From contig NZ_JBHZOL010000102.1 in NCBI RefSeq assembly GCF_042788235.1, positions 15,437-79,436 on the forward strand: a DNA stretch of 64,000 nucleotides, written 5' to 3'. Below, piece by piece: positions 52,561 through 61,597 of this stretch. Position numbers and translations under genes: made by a program. The notes under the pieces are model-generated. The model was given only the letters and a program-made list of their open reading frames with translations, had not been told where the DNA came from and searched no databases. Origin of the DNA: Sphaerothrix epifaneia (GTDB lineage: Bacteria > Cyanobacteriota > Cyanobacteriia > Phormidesmidales > Phormidesmidaceae). Numbering within the stretch: position 1 is the first letter of the stretch; each line of letters starts with the position of its first letter.

Positions 52561-53049
52561 TTAGGCGTCAGATTCTGAATACTTTGGTTTGATTTTGGCA
52601 CCCCGGTAAGTTAATTCAGGGGTGCTTTTGCTTTGATTAGTTGTGCTTTGATCGAGATTATTAGTAGCTGGCTCGTTTTTGATTGTTTTGCCCCAAGGAT
52701 GACCGCGATAAACGCCGCTAATTTCAGTTTGATTAGTTTTTTGCGGCGGATGGGAAGGGTGAATTTTGTAATGGACGCCGCGATAAACTAAATCAGCCGC
52801 TTGCTTTTTAGCAGGGCTTTGCTGATCAGTCGGCGGCATAGGAACGGTTGGCTTCAAAGAGGTATCGGGAACAACAGGCAACTGAGAATTGCTCTGAAGC
52901 GAAAGCCACTGAATAGCAAGTAAGCCTAAAAGTAAGACCCCCACCACAATAATCCAAGGGGCAACTAAAATGCCTGTCAGCAAAATTGAGCAAGCCGTAA
53001 AGACAGCAAAGGCGATCGCCAAAAGGATCAAAAGTTCCATTGGACTCAT
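52561..53049 (-). CDS. DUF4278 membrane protein
   Basis: 162 residues. Two tight N-terminal membrane helices (about 5-28 and 30-48) lead to a polar tail. The tail carries three copies of the short YRG motif of DUF4278: DLVYRGVHYKI (~86), SGVYRGHPWGK (~111) and ELTYRGAKIKP (~148). The family is frequent in cyanobacteria and of unknown function. The polar, Thr/Asn/Gln-rich spacers between motifs look disordered. It is divergent from the rarD-like gene. Confidence 0.8.
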   Translation of the reverse strand: MSPMELLILLAIAFAVFTACSILLTGILVAPWIIVVGVLLLGLLAIQWLSLQSNSQLPVVPDTSLKPTVPMPPTDQQSPAKKQAADLVYRGVHYKIHPSHPPQKTNQTEISGVYRGHPWGKTIKNEPATNNLDQSTTNQSKSTPELTYRGAKIKPKYSESDA

Positions 53050-53136
53050 GCCCCCTGAGCTAGCATCATAGATACTATCGATACTAAATCATTTCCTCAA
53101 TAGTCGCTGTTTATTCGTTACTTTATCTAAAATCTT

Positions 53137-54045
53137 TTGAAGCGCTTTTCCCGGTTTCTGGCGACCTCTCATCAGCTTGTGGGGATAGGGCCACTGTATG
53201 CCATTTTGGCTTATGGGGCGTGGGGCTTGCTGCCGATTTACTGGAAATTTCTAGACGCTGTCCCCGCCGTTGAGGTGTTGAGTCATCGCATTATCTGGTC
53301 GATGGTTTTTCTCAGCGGTATTTTGCTTTTGCAGCGGCGGTGGGCTGAATTAACTGAACTCTTGCGATCGCCGAGAAGACTAGTTTTACTGGCTTTCACC
53401 GCCTTACTGCTCTCTTTCAACTGGGGACTTTATATCTACGGCGTCAACAGTGACCAGGTGGTTGAAGCCAGCTTAGGTTACTTCATCAATCCCTTGGTCA
53501 ATGTCTTACTAGGGTTTTTGTTTTTTCGCGAACGCTTGCTCCGCAGCCAACTTTTAGCAGTGGGTTTGGCCATAGTGGCTGTGGTCAACTTCATCTGGCA
53601 GCTAGGAACGGTGCCCTGGATTGCTTTGGGACTCGCCTTCTCTTTTGCTTTTTACGGCATGCTACGCAAAATCGCCTTGGTAACGCCGATGATTGGGCTG
53701 GCGGTTGAGACTTTAATGGTAACGCCCCTAGCGATCGCCTTGGTGAGCTATTGGGCGGTGCAAGGGGTGGGCAGCTTTAGCGGCCACTGGCCCATTACGC
53801 TTTTGCTCGTGGGAGCGGGCATCACCACGTCTTTGCCGCTGCTTTGGTTTAACCACGCAGCCAAACGCCTGCGCTTTTCCACGCTGGGCTTTTTTCAGTA
53901 CATTGCGCCGTCGCTTCAGTTGATGGTGGGCGTTTTTCTTTACCGTGAACCTTTTACAGCTACCCACGTCGTCACGTTTGGCCTGATTTGGGTCGCGTTG
54001 TTAGCCTACTCAATTCCGGCTTTATGGCGACGACCAGTCTTGTAA
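53137..54045 (+). CDS. rarD: EamA-family transporter RarD
   Basis: 302 residues starting at a TTG codon. Ten hydrophobic segments form two EamA repeats. The family signature is clear: AYGAWGLLPIYWKFL in helix 1, EVLSHRIIWSM, the strongly conserved LLSFNWGLYIYGVNSDQVVEASLGYFINPL region, and FNHAAKRLRFSTLGFFQYIAPS in the second repeat. RarD proteins were named from chloramphenicol sensitivity, but their substrate is not settled. Located in the plasma membrane. Confidence 0.92.
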   Translation: MKRFSRFLATSHQLVGIGPLYAILAYGAWGLLPIYWKFLDAVPAVEVLSHRIIWSMVFLSGILLLQRRWAELTELLRSPRRLVLLAFTALLLSFNWGLYIYGVNSDQVVEASLGYFINPLVNVLLGFLFFRERLLRSQLLAVGLAIVAVVNFIWQLGTVPWIALGLAFSFAFYGMLRKIALVTPMIGLAVETLMVTPLAIALVSYWAVQGVGSFSGHWPITLLLVGAGITTSLPLLWFNHAAKRLRFSTLGFFQYIAPSLQLMVGVFLYREPFTATHVVTFGLIWVALLAYSIPALWRRPVL

Positions 54046-54062
54046 ATTAAAGTTGACGGTTG

Positions 54063-54476
54063 CTAGCGTTTGAACCAAGCGGTCATTTGCTGACCTAATT
54101 GGGCGATCGCCCCAGAAACGCCCGCTCCGGGTGCTGTCGCTAGCTGAATTGGCTCATCTTTAAATTCCTTTAAACGATAGCCATATTCCAACTGATCTTT
54201 GTGTTTGCGCAAAACCGGATAAAGCCGAAAAGCACCCTGCAACAAATCGCTTTGACTGTTAAAAATAGCCCGGTTGATCAGGCTCGATCGCTTAGCCGCG
54301 ATCGCCCCTACCGGATACCAGGATTGCTTACCGCGAATCCGTATATAAATTTCAAAATCTGGCGTACCGTCAGCCTTTAAGCGATCGTATTGCTGAGAAG
54401 CTTTTGCCCGTTGCGCGGCTCCTTTTGAAGGCCGACGCTGCGGTTTAGATGAGCCGAATCCAAGTTTGGTAGACAT
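54063..54476 (-). CDS. HHL1-like protein
   Basis: 137 residues. A basic N-terminus (KPQRRPSKGAAQRAKASQQYDRLK) precedes a compact domain with DFEIYIRIRGKQSWYPVG, AIFNSQSDLLQGAF, YPVLRKHKDQLEYGYRLKEF. These are the conserved positions of the cyanobacterial homologues of plant HHL1, a protein that protects photosystem II under high light together with LQY1. The plant protein is thylakoid-anchored, but I see no membrane helix here. Single gene, convergent with rarD with a 17-bp gap. Confidence 0.8.
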   Translation of the reverse strand: MSTKLGFGSSKPQRRPSKGAAQRAKASQQYDRLKADGTPDFEIYIRIRGKQSWYPVGAIAAKRSSLINRAIFNSQSDLLQGAFRLYPVLRKHKDQLEYGYRLKEFKDEPIQLATAPGAGVSGAIAQLGQQMTAWFKR

Positions 54477-54560
54477 CGGGATTAGTTCAAAAACGTCAGT
54501 AAACTTTAGAATATGAAAATCTGTTTATAAAAGTTTACAACTTTTTCAGCTCCTCTGTCG

Positions 54561-55508
54561 TTAGCTAGGCGATTTTGCTTTTTCCTGGCTCAATAGCGCT
54601 ACGCTCAGCGTTACCACCCCAACGCCTGTGACCTGCAACCCACTCAAGCTTTCTTGAATCGCTAGCCAAGCTAGCAGTGCCGTTAGCGCTGGATTGCTAG
54701 CACCGACCATCGAAGCCCGAGTAGCCCCAATCAGGCGAATGCCAAAGTTGTTTAAAAGATGGCCTGTCAAAGTGAAAATGGCCGAAAGCACGCCGCCTAT
54801 CCACAATCCGGTCCAAGCTAAAGACGTAAACTGCGATCGCCAAAACAGCAAACTCATCCCTGATAGCCCCAGCGTCACCGCAAAGCTCAACCAAGTAAAC
54901 GGCACTGGATGAACCCTTTCAAAACTCTTTTGCGCGATCACCCCATACAGGGCATACGCCACCCCAGAAGCAACCCCCAAAATAGCGCCCAGCCAGCTAG
55001 TAAGGTTCAATTCAGTTCCGGTGAGGGGCATAGCTAAAAAGCTGCCCACCAAAATTAGCCCCATGATTACCCAGCGAAACCGGGAAGGCTGAGCGCCAAA
55101 AATCCACCAGTCCAGCAAGGCGGTAAAAACGGGATAGGTGAAAAACAGCGTCAGCGCGATTCCAGTCGGAATTAAGCCAATAGCGATATAAAGCAAAGCC
55201 AGGTATAAAAACATAAAAACGCCGCTAGCCGCCGCTTGCGCCAAAAAAACTCGCTGTTGCGGCATGGCTAACTGACGAATTTCTTTCCATGCAGGCCGAT
55301 AGAGCGCTGGCATTAAGGTGGCTAGTAAGGGAACCACCACCACCGTACGCATGAACAACAGCAAAAATGAATTTTGCAGGGTTGGATCAACAAATCCGCC
55401 CACGGCAAAGGCACCAAAAAGGTTTTGCTGATTGAATAAAATTCTGACGATTACATTCTGAAAGCAAAAAAAGCTAGCTGCTAACAGAACAAGCAAAAAA
55501 CCAAGCAC
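54561..55508 (-). CDS. EamA-family (DMT) transporter
   Basis: 315 residues with ten hydrophobic helices in two EamA repeats. Landmarks are FLYLALLYIAIGLIPTGIALTLFFTYPVFTALLDW at the end of repeat one, ASGVAYALYGVIAQKSFERVHP in the middle, and RATRASMVGASNPALTALLAWLAIQESL in repeat two. It is distinct from RarD. The substrate is unknown; relatives export amino acids or metabolites. Single gene, divergent from nothing and 71 bp from perR on the same strand, so co-transcription with perR is possible. Confidence 0.88.
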   Translation of the reverse strand: MLGFLLVLLAASFFCFQNVIVRILFNQQNLFGAFAVGGFVDPTLQNSFLLLFMRTVVVVPLLATLMPALYRPAWKEIRQLAMPQQRVFLAQAAASGVFMFLYLALLYIAIGLIPTGIALTLFFTYPVFTALLDWWIFGAQPSRFRWVIMGLILVGSFLAMPLTGTELNLTSWLGAILGVASGVAYALYGVIAQKSFERVHPVPFTWLSFAVTLGLSGMSLLFWRSQFTSLAWTGLWIGGVLSAIFTLTGHLLNNFGIRLIGATRASMVGASNPALTALLAWLAIQESLSGLQVTGVGVVTLSVALLSQEKAKSPS

Positions 55509-55579
55509 TCCATTACCATTAGCCGCTAAAGGTCAGCGTACTGAAGCTGAATCTGCGCTGCCATCGCTAACAACGACAG

Positions 55580-56002
55580 CTAGTGACAACAGCGATCGCA
55601 AAGCCCATGCACAGTTACCTCATAAGCTTCGGCTTGCAAACCGGGTCGTAGCTGATTGAGGCTTAAGTCTGGAAAAGTATGCCAGTCAATGTCTTCAATA
55701 ACACCGCACTGACGACAGACAAAATGGTGATGCGCTTCAGTATTGGCATCATAGCGGGAAACCCCATGCTCTAGTAGCACCTCACGAACCAATCCAGCGT
55801 CACAAAGAGCTTGCAAAGAGTTATACACCGTTGCCTGCGAAGAAATTGGCAAATCACGGTTGAGATCGACTAGAAGCTGCTCGGCGGTTGGATGGTCGGT
55901 TCTCTCTAGCAAGCTGGCATAGATAGAGTATCGCTGCGGCGTTATGCGCAAGCCTTTAGATTTGAGCGTTTTAACGATGGGATCGGCTAAGCGCTGACTC
56001 AT
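55580..56002 (-). CDS. perR: Fur-family peroxide regulator PerR
   Basis: 140 residues. Winged helix at ~10-85 (KGLRITPQRYSIYASLLE, ATVYNSLQALCDAGLV). The regulatory metal site region SRYDANTEAHHHFVC follows, and the structural zinc site is CRQC and CDRC. It is divergent from a type II peroxiredoxin gene, the same arrangement as Synechocystis slr1738 (perR) with its divergent peroxiredoxin. In that species PerR represses the peroxiredoxin until peroxide oxidises it. A Per-box-like palindrome (56151-56165) lies over the peroxiredoxin promoter. EamA transporter downstream. Confidence 0.92.
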   Translation of the reverse strand: MSQRLADPIVKTLKSKGLRITPQRYSIYASLLERTDHPTAEQLLVDLNRDLPISSQATVYNSLQALCDAGLVREVLLEHGVSRYDANTEAHHHFVCRQCGVIEDIDWHTFPDLSLNQLRPGLQAEAYEVTVHGLCDRCCH

Positions 56003-56133
56003 GGTCTGGCTATTGGTTTTGCTTGTTTATATCAGTATGGGTTCTGCGATCGTAACGCAAAAGACACAGCCAAAGGTCTAGACAAAAGGAGTTCTTATAT
56101 CAAAATTCATATTCTTTTTGAAGGCTTATATAT

Positions 56134-56165
56134 TTGCACTTTTTCTAAAAATAGAATTATTCTAA
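56134..56165 (+). promoter_or_regulatory. Peroxiredoxin promoter overlapped by a Per-box-like operator
   Basis: TTGCAC (56134-56139) and TATTCT (56158-56163) are spaced 18 bp, a plausible -35/-10 pair. The palindrome ATAGAATTATTCTAA (56151-56165) covers the -10. Its core TAGAAT-T-ATTCTA is perfect, and it matches the Bacillus Per box TTATAATNATTATAA at 11 of 14 specified positions. Binding of PerR there would block RNA polymerase. Confidence 0.7.
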
Positions 56166-56232
56166 TTTGAGAGCAGTTCACTATTTGTGATGGCCTGCAA
56201 GCCAAGTTACTTCTAGAGTTAGTGAGGTATTT

Positions 56233-56790
56233 ATGACAGTTGTTAAGCGCGTTCCAGATGTTGTGTTCAAAACTCGTGTACGTGACGAGTCGGTAGAAGG
56301 CCCGAATCCTTTTCGCTGGCAAGACCGCACCACCGAAGACATCTTTGGCGGCAAGCGAGTAGTTCTCTTCTCGCTGCCTGGTGCATTCACCCCCACCTGC
56401 TCCTCATCTCACCTGCCTCGCTACGAAGAGCTTTATGACGAAATCAAAGCTCAAGGCGTTGATGACATCATCTGCATCTCGGTTAACGATGCCTTCGTGA
56501 TGTTCCAATGGGGTAAGCAGCAAGGCGCTCAAAGAGTCTTCTTGCTACCCGATGGCAACGGTGAATTCACCCGCAAGATGGGGATGCTGGTAGACAAGTC
56601 CAACCTGGGATTTGGTATGCGTTCTTGGCGCTATTCGATGGTGGTCAACGACGGCGAAATTGAAAAGGTCTTTATTGAACCTGATTTCGGCGACAATTGC
56701 CCCACTGATCCCTTTGAAGTTTCCGACGCAGACACGATGCTGGCTTACTTGAAGGGTGCGGAAGTTGCTCAACCCGCTGGTGTTGCTTAA
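56233..56790 (+). CDS. Type II (Prx5-like) peroxiredoxin
   Basis: 185 residues. The peroxidatic Cys56 lies in LPGAFTPTCSSSHLPRYEEL, the exact Prx5 motif. Cys81 and Cys156 (DFGDNCPTDP) are possible resolving or extra thiols. GMGMLVDK-like and GFGMRSWRYSMVVNDGEIEKVFIEP strands are typical. It reduces hydrogen peroxide and alkyl peroxides with glutaredoxin or thioredoxin. A GAGG ribosome-binding site precedes the ATG, and an excellent intrinsic terminator follows the stop. Regulated by the divergent PerR through the Per-box-like palindrome. Confidence 0.94.
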   Translation: MTVVKRVPDVVFKTRVRDESVEGPNPFRWQDRTTEDIFGGKRVVLFSLPGAFTPTCSSSHLPRYEELYDEIKAQGVDDIICISVNDAFVMFQWGKQQGAQRVFLLPDGNGEFTRKMGMLVDKSNLGFGMRSWRYSMVVNDGEIEKVFIEPDFGDNCPTDPFEVSDADTMLAYLKGAEVAQPAGVA

Positions 56791-56826
56791 GCTTCTGAGG
56801 TTGGCATAGGTCAACTATAAAATCTG

Positions 56827-56864
56827 AGCGTGCGTAGTCAATCAGTCTACGCACGCTTTTTTTT
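56827..56864 (+). terminator. Intrinsic terminator of the peroxiredoxin gene
   Basis: An 11-bp perfect stem, AGCGTGCGTAG (56827-56837) with CTACGCACGCT (56847-56857), a 9-nt loop and a run of eight T's (56857-56864). It begins 36 bp past the stop codon. Confidence 0.93.
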
Positions 56865-57179
56865 GGGACTGGCGCAAATAGCTATTTGGTTTGGCGAAAC
56901 TGAAGATTGATGGAACGCTTGGCTGGTGGCAAGCTTTACAAAACTTACAACAGAGGTTTGCGATTGGCTTGCTGGAATCTTTTCTGACAGCCAAGTTCCT
57001 CGATCGCTTAGCCATTCACCACAAGCCAGATGCGTCAGGAAAAGCTGCTTTGCATTGAGCTTGCTTGTTCAGCCGCTGGAAGTCTCAGATAGTCTGCCCA
57101 ATCAGGTATTTTTGGCTTTGTTCTAGCTTTAGAGCCTGTCTCAAGAGGAGAAAGCCTCTTTAGACTGGAAACAAAAGCT
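56865..57179. other. 315-bp intergenic region
   Basis: Lies between the peroxiredoxin terminator and the GTPase gene. A forward frame at 56926-57126 (66 codons, Ser/Leu/Phe-rich, no family pattern) is not convincing. No hairpin with T-run, no tRNA. It presumably carries the GTPase promoter. Confidence 0.5.
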
Positions 57180-59096
57180 ATGGGGGCTAAGATGGTTCAA
57201 CTCAAACGCTGGCAATGGGCGGTTCTGGGGTTGCCGCTCATCGCGATCGCTACTTTTTTGCTCATTGCCGCTGGGTGGAAAATTCACGAATGGGGCTTGA
57301 GCTGGATCTGGGCAGTGTTGACGCTAATTATTGTCGGTTGGCGCTGGCTGCTGGTGCGGTGGACTCGCCCTGTGACCCAACAGCTAGAAGCGGCAGTAGC
57401 TGAGGTGAGCGAAGAACTAGAAACGGCTTTAGAACCCATTGGTTCCCCTGCTAACTGGCAGCAAGCCGAAGCTGCACTCCAAAAAATTTTAGAGGCCGCA
57501 CAGCGCGATCGCCCCATTTGGGAAGACTGGTCTACCTTTTGGCAACGCTGTCAGGATACCGTTACTGCGATCGCCCATCTTTACCATCCCGAAGTTAAGT
57601 ATCCCTTACTCAGTATTTATATCCCTCAAGCCTACGGTTTGATTCGGGGCACTGTGGATGATACCGATCGCTGGATGCAAAAGCTTGCTCCGGTACTCAA
57701 CCAAATGACGGTTGGGCAAGCCTATCAAGCCTATGAGGTCTATCAAAAGTTGGAACCCTCGGCTCGTAAACTCTGGCAGGTTTGGAACTGGGCGCAGTGG
57801 GTGATCAATCCAGCCGCTGCTGCCGCCAAAGTAGCCACTCAGCGCTCCAGCGATCGCGCTACCCAGCAGCTTTTGTTTAACCTGAGTCAGCTTTTACGAG
57901 AAGCTGCCTTAAAAAATCTAGCTCAACAGGCGATCGCCCTTTATGGTGGCACAGCCCTACCCCCAGCCGCCCTAGCCCCAGAGTCCGCGACTGTTCCCAA
58001 AGCCCAAACCCAAACCCTGCGAACCCTGCTCGACCGCGCTGAACCCATAGAGCAGGTGGCTCAAAAGCCCGTCAGTGTTTTGCTAGCTGGCCGCACCGGG
58101 GCAGGTAAGAGTAGCTTGATCAACAGTTTATTTAAGGCAGAGCGGGCAGCCGTCGATGTATTGCCCAGCACCGATGAAATTCAAAGTTATCAGTGGCAAG
58201 CTGCCACGGGTGAAGCGCTGACGCTTTGGGATACACCGGGTTATGAACAGGTGCGGCAAGCCAGACTGCGACAACAGGTGTTGGATTATGCCGCAACTAC
58301 CGATTTGATCTTGCTGGTCACGCCCGCTTTAGATCCCGCTTTACAAATGGACGTGGACTTTCTGCGAGATTTACAGGTAGACGGGGCTGATATACCCGTT
58401 ATCGTGGCGATTACCCAAGTCGATCGGCTACGCCCCATTCGAGAATGGACACCCCCTTACGACTGGCAACAAGGCGATCGCCCCAAAGAACAATCCATTC
58501 GAGCAGCAACGGCTTATCGTTTAGAGCAGTTTGGCGACCTTTGCACCCAGGGCGTTCCCGTCGTCACGCAGGATAACGTAACCGGGCGATCGCCTTGGAA
58601 TCTCGAAGCCCTCTCCCTAGCCCTTATCAGCCATTTAGAACCCGCCAAGCAACAGCGGCTAGCGCGGTTTTTACGCAATCAAGAAGCGCGTACGGTCGCA
58701 GCAGCCAAAATTATCGACCATTACACCTTTCAAATGGCCACCACTCAAGGGCTAACGGCTCTGCTCAAAAGCCCCATCCTACAATTTCTCTCTACTCTGA
58801 CAACCGGCTCACCGACCTTAGCCTATCTGCTAGCCGAAAAAATTCCGGTAGAAGAACTGCCTGTAGTCATTGGCAAACTGCAAATGGCTTACGAGTTATT
58901 TGGCTTACTCAATGACGACCAGCCCTCCTCCCGCTCCTTTGACTTGCTAACCCTGTGGCCGCTGCTGCTAGACAATCCCAGCGCTCCCGATCGCAACGCT
59001 TGGGCCTTTGGTCACGCCTTAGTAGAATACTGGACTCAAAACCTGACGGTAGCCCAGCTTCAGACTCGCTTTAAAGCCTATCTGCAACAAACCTGA
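57180..59096 (+). CDS. Membrane-anchored GTPase with long helical N-terminal region
   Basis: 638 residues. Two membrane helices lie near the N-terminus (~12-32 and 38-58). About 230 residues of mostly helical sequence follow, including TVGQAYQAYEVYQKLE and an Ala-rich INPAAAAAKVA. The GTPase domain starts at ~300: G1 GRTGAGKSSLIN, G3 LWDTPGYE, G4 TQVDR. A helical C-terminus of ~130 residues follows. The layout resembles the cyanobacterial Era/YfjP-like HSR1 GTPases of the inner membrane. Start could also be Met5 (57192), which has GGGGG just upstream. The biological role is unknown. Confidence 0.83.
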   Translation: MGAKMVQLKRWQWAVLGLPLIAIATFLLIAAGWKIHEWGLSWIWAVLTLIIVGWRWLLVRWTRPVTQQLEAAVAEVSEELETALEPIGSPANWQQAEAALQKILEAAQRDRPIWEDWSTFWQRCQDTVTAIAHLYHPEVKYPLLSIYIPQAYGLIRGTVDDTDRWMQKLAPVLNQMTVGQAYQAYEVYQKLEPSARKLWQVWNWAQWVINPAAAAAKVATQRSSDRATQQLLFNLSQLLREAALKNLAQQAIALYGGTALPPAALAPESATVPKAQTQTLRTLLDRAEPIEQVAQKPVSVLLAGRTGAGKSSLINSLFKAERAAVDVLPSTDEIQSYQWQAATGEALTLWDTPGYEQVRQARLRQQVLDYAATTDLILLVTPALDPALQMDVDFLRDLQVDGADIPVIVAITQVDRLRPIREWTPPYDWQQGDRPKEQSIRAATAYRLEQFGDLCTQGVPVVTQDNVTGRSPWNLEALSLALISHLEPAKQQRLARFLRNQEARTVAAAKIIDHYTFQMATTQGLTALLKSPILQFLSTLTTGSPTLAYLLAEKIPVEELPVVIGKLQMAYELFGLLNDDQPSSRSFDLLTLWPLLLDNPSAPDRNAWAFGHALVEYWTQNLTVAQLQTRFKAYLQQT

Positions 59097-59199
59097 ATAA
59101 CTTTAATCAACCGTTGCCAAACATCTGCTTAAAGAAACTGTAAGTACTTTCTCGGAGATGGCAAGTTAGAGAGGCCAGCGACCTAGACTGAACTTATAG

Positions 59200-59295
59200 A
59201 GCTGTAGCCACTCAGGTTGAGCCACTTAAATTGCTAAAAGCCGCTAACAAAGAAGCTTTCATTTTGTCTTCTGGCTTTAGCCTTCCGCCTTTGGC
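59200..59295 (+). repeat. Dispersed ~95-bp hairpin repeat, copy C
   Basis: Aligns with copies A, B and D from AGAGCTGTAGCCACT to CCGCCTTTGGC. The central arms are TAAAAGC and GCTTTCA, so one base pair of the stem is lost compared with copy B. It lies in the 461-bp gap between the GTPase and the cyclase-kinase gene. The rest of that gap (59097-59557) shows no gene. Confidence 0.7.
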
Positions 59296-59557
59296 TGTAG
59301 CTGTCCATTGGGGTGTGTCAAGTCGGTTTATCCGCTTTTGAGACTGTCACAAGTCACTGCGGAGATCACTGAAAAAACTTTGTAGCAGTGATTTAGGGAA
59401 TTGCTCGGGTCAGTTCTCTACCTTTTCCCGATTCTGGCATAGCGTAACTAATTAAGGGTGCCGCAATCTAGTTGGGAAATGGGTGAGAACTAATCAATTA
59501 ATTACCCGTTCACTCGTCTCATCACCACACAACTCTCTGTTTGCAGCAGGTTACATT

Positions 59558-61597
59558 ATGGAAAACAGCGCCCTAGCCCAAGGTCGAGGACAGCGCACAC
59601 TCGCAGCCATTGTCGTTACCGATGCCGTTGGCTTTAGTGCGCGAATGTCAACTGACGAGGAAGAAACGCTGACAATTATCCAGCGCGACTTACAGCTAAT
59701 GGAAAAGCTGTGTCTACAGTTTGAAGGACGCGTGTTGAAGTCAACCGGAGATGGCCTGCTGATGTATTTTGTCAGTGCTGTGCAGGCAGTTAGTTGCGGC
59801 GTCAAAATTCAGCAACAGCTTGCCCAGGTCAATCAACAGCAACCGCCTCAACAAAGACTTTTGCACCGCATTGGCATTCACTTAGGGGATGTTTTCTTCA
59901 GCGAATCTGACGTCATGGGCAATGGCGTCAATATTGCAGCTCGTTTGCAAACGTCAGCCCGTCCGGGCTATCTTTGCATTTCTCAGTTGGTCTATGACGT
60001 CGTTAAGTCCCGGTTAAGCTTGCATGCCGTAGATGCAGGCCCGCTCCAGCTAAAAAATATCCAAGAAGCCGTACCTGCTTATCACGTTTCGCCCTTTGCG
60101 CCTAAATCCAAGCCTGCCTCTGTGCCACCCACACCAGCCGCCCGGTGCGCGATTGAAATTCCTCAAGGACACCTAGCGGCTGGTGACAAGGTCGCCGGAC
60201 GCTATACGATTCAACGTTTGTTAGGCCAGGGAGGTTTTGGTCGCTCTTATTTGGCAGAAGACACCCAGCGATTTGGTGAACTCTGTGTGGTGAAAGAGTT
60301 TGTGCCAGCAGCGGCGAATCGCTCTAACCATGCACTGCAAAAAGCGCTTGATCTCTTTAAACGAGAAGCAAAGACACTGTACCAAATCAACCATCCTCAG
60401 GTGCCTAAGTTTCTGGCTTGTTTTGCCCAATCTCAGCGCCTTTTTATTGTGCAGGAATATATTGATGGGGTGACTTATTCTCACCTGATGAAGCACCGCC
60501 GTCAGCAGCGGCAAGCGTTTTCAGAAGCAGAGGTCATACAGTGGCTACAGCATATGCTGCAGGTTCTTGACTATTTGCATGGCCTGAAAATTGTGCATCG
60601 TGACATTTCACCTGACAATATTATTTTTTCTCAGCAGCGCAATCTGCCTGTTTTGATTGACTTTGGACTGGTCAACGACGCAATTACAAAGCTGTGTTCT
60701 GGCGTAGAGCAGGCGACTAACGACAAAGCAGCTTCTATTGTGGGTAAGTTTGGCTACTCCCCCCCTGAGCAAATTCGTTTGGGACGCTGCTATCCCTGTA
60801 GCGACCTTTATGCCTTGGGAGTGACGGCAATTGTTTTATTGACCAATCAGTATCCCCGACAGCTAATGGATCAAGATTCGCTGGAATGGCAGTGGCGATC
60901 GCAAGTTGATATCAGCCAGGGATTTGCAAAGGTGCTCACTCAAATGCTCAGCCCCCAACCCAAAGCCAGATATCAATCAGCTCGTGACGTACTAGCAGCT
61001 TTAGAAGCAAGCGGGACAGCCCCCCTTTCTACTACTTGGGCAGCTCCGCTGTCGGCGACAGCCCCGACGCTGATCAATCCTGATCCGGCCTTTGAGTTTG
61101 CTAGTTCAGACATGCCATTGCCTTCAGGTTTGATGGCAGAGCAATCTCAGTTTCTAGCCCAATGTCGTCAAGAGCTAGCCCGCTACGTAGGGCCAATGGC
61201 GTCTTTCTTAGTTGAAGACATTTTGCAGCAGTATCCTGAAATTTCTCCTCAAGGGTTTGTCGAAGCATTGGCTTCTCACATTTCTAACGCGGCTCAAGCT
61301 TCGGAGTTTACTAGCCGGATCCAGCTACCGGGTAGTTCAGGAGGCAGACAAATTTCTTTGGGAACTGCCAGCATCGCCAACCAGAGCGAATCAAGCCTCT
61401 CGTCTTCCATTAGCGATCTCTTTTTAAACCGCTGTCAGCAAGCATTAGCCCGCTGCGTAGGGCCAATGGCCTCCTTTTTGATCGAAGAAACCCTAGCTGA
61501 CTATCCCGACATAGACGATCGCCAGCTTGTTTCCCTATTGGCAGCAGAAATTCCTGATGCGACAAAAGCTGAAGAATTTCAGAGCCAGTTACTTTGA
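59558..61597 (+). CDS. Class III nucleotide cyclase fused to a Ser/Thr protein kinase, with two C-terminal repeats
   Basis: 679 residues from ATG 59558 (GTG 59483 would add 25). An N-terminal class III cyclase domain (~12-178) has metal Asp22 and Asp65, Lys61, Asp118, Asn125 and Arg129 all in place. A linker leads to a protein kinase at ~215-510: G-loop GQGGFG 223-228, Lys246, Glu270, HRD 347-349 with Asn354, DFG 368-370, and SPPEQ. The C-terminus holds two ~58-residue repeats (about 545-603 and 620-679) sharing ARYVGPMASFL / ARCVGPMASFL and the ending A.EF. No membrane helix. Fusing both catalytic activities in one polypeptide is uncommon. Confidence 0.9.
   Translation: MENSALAQGRGQRTLAAIVVTDAVGFSARMSTDEEETLTIIQRDLQLMEKLCLQFEGRVLKSTGDGLLMYFVSAVQAVSCGVKIQQQLAQVNQQQPPQQRLLHRIGIHLGDVFFSESDVMGNGVNIAARLQTSARPGYLCISQLVYDVVKSRLSLHAVDAGPLQLKNIQEAVPAYHVSPFAPKSKPASVPPTPAARCAIEIPQGHLAAGDKVAGRYTIQRLLGQGGFGRSYLAEDTQRFGELCVVKEFVPAAANRSNHALQKALDLFKREAKTLYQINHPQVPKFLACFAQSQRLFIVQEYIDGVTYSHLMKHRRQQRQAFSEAEVIQWLQHMLQVLDYLHGLKIVHRDISPDNIIFSQQRNLPVLIDFGLVNDAITKLCSGVEQATNDKAASIVGKFGYSPPEQIRLGRCYPCSDLYALGVTAIVLLTNQYPRQLMDQDSLEWQWRSQVDISQGFAKVLTQMLSPQPKARYQSARDVLAALEASGTAPLSTTWAAPLSATAPTLINPDPAFEFASSDMPLPSGLMAEQSQFLAQCRQELARYVGPMASFLVEDILQQYPEISPQGFVEALASHISNAAQASEFTSRIQLPGSSGGRQISLGTASIANQSESSLSSSISDLFLNRCQQALARCVGPMASFLIEETLADYPDIDDRQLVSLLAAEIPDATKAEEFQSQLL

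Noticed and set aside
56926..57126. 66-codon forward frame after the peroxiredoxin gene
   Set aside because: No ribosome-binding site and no coding pattern.
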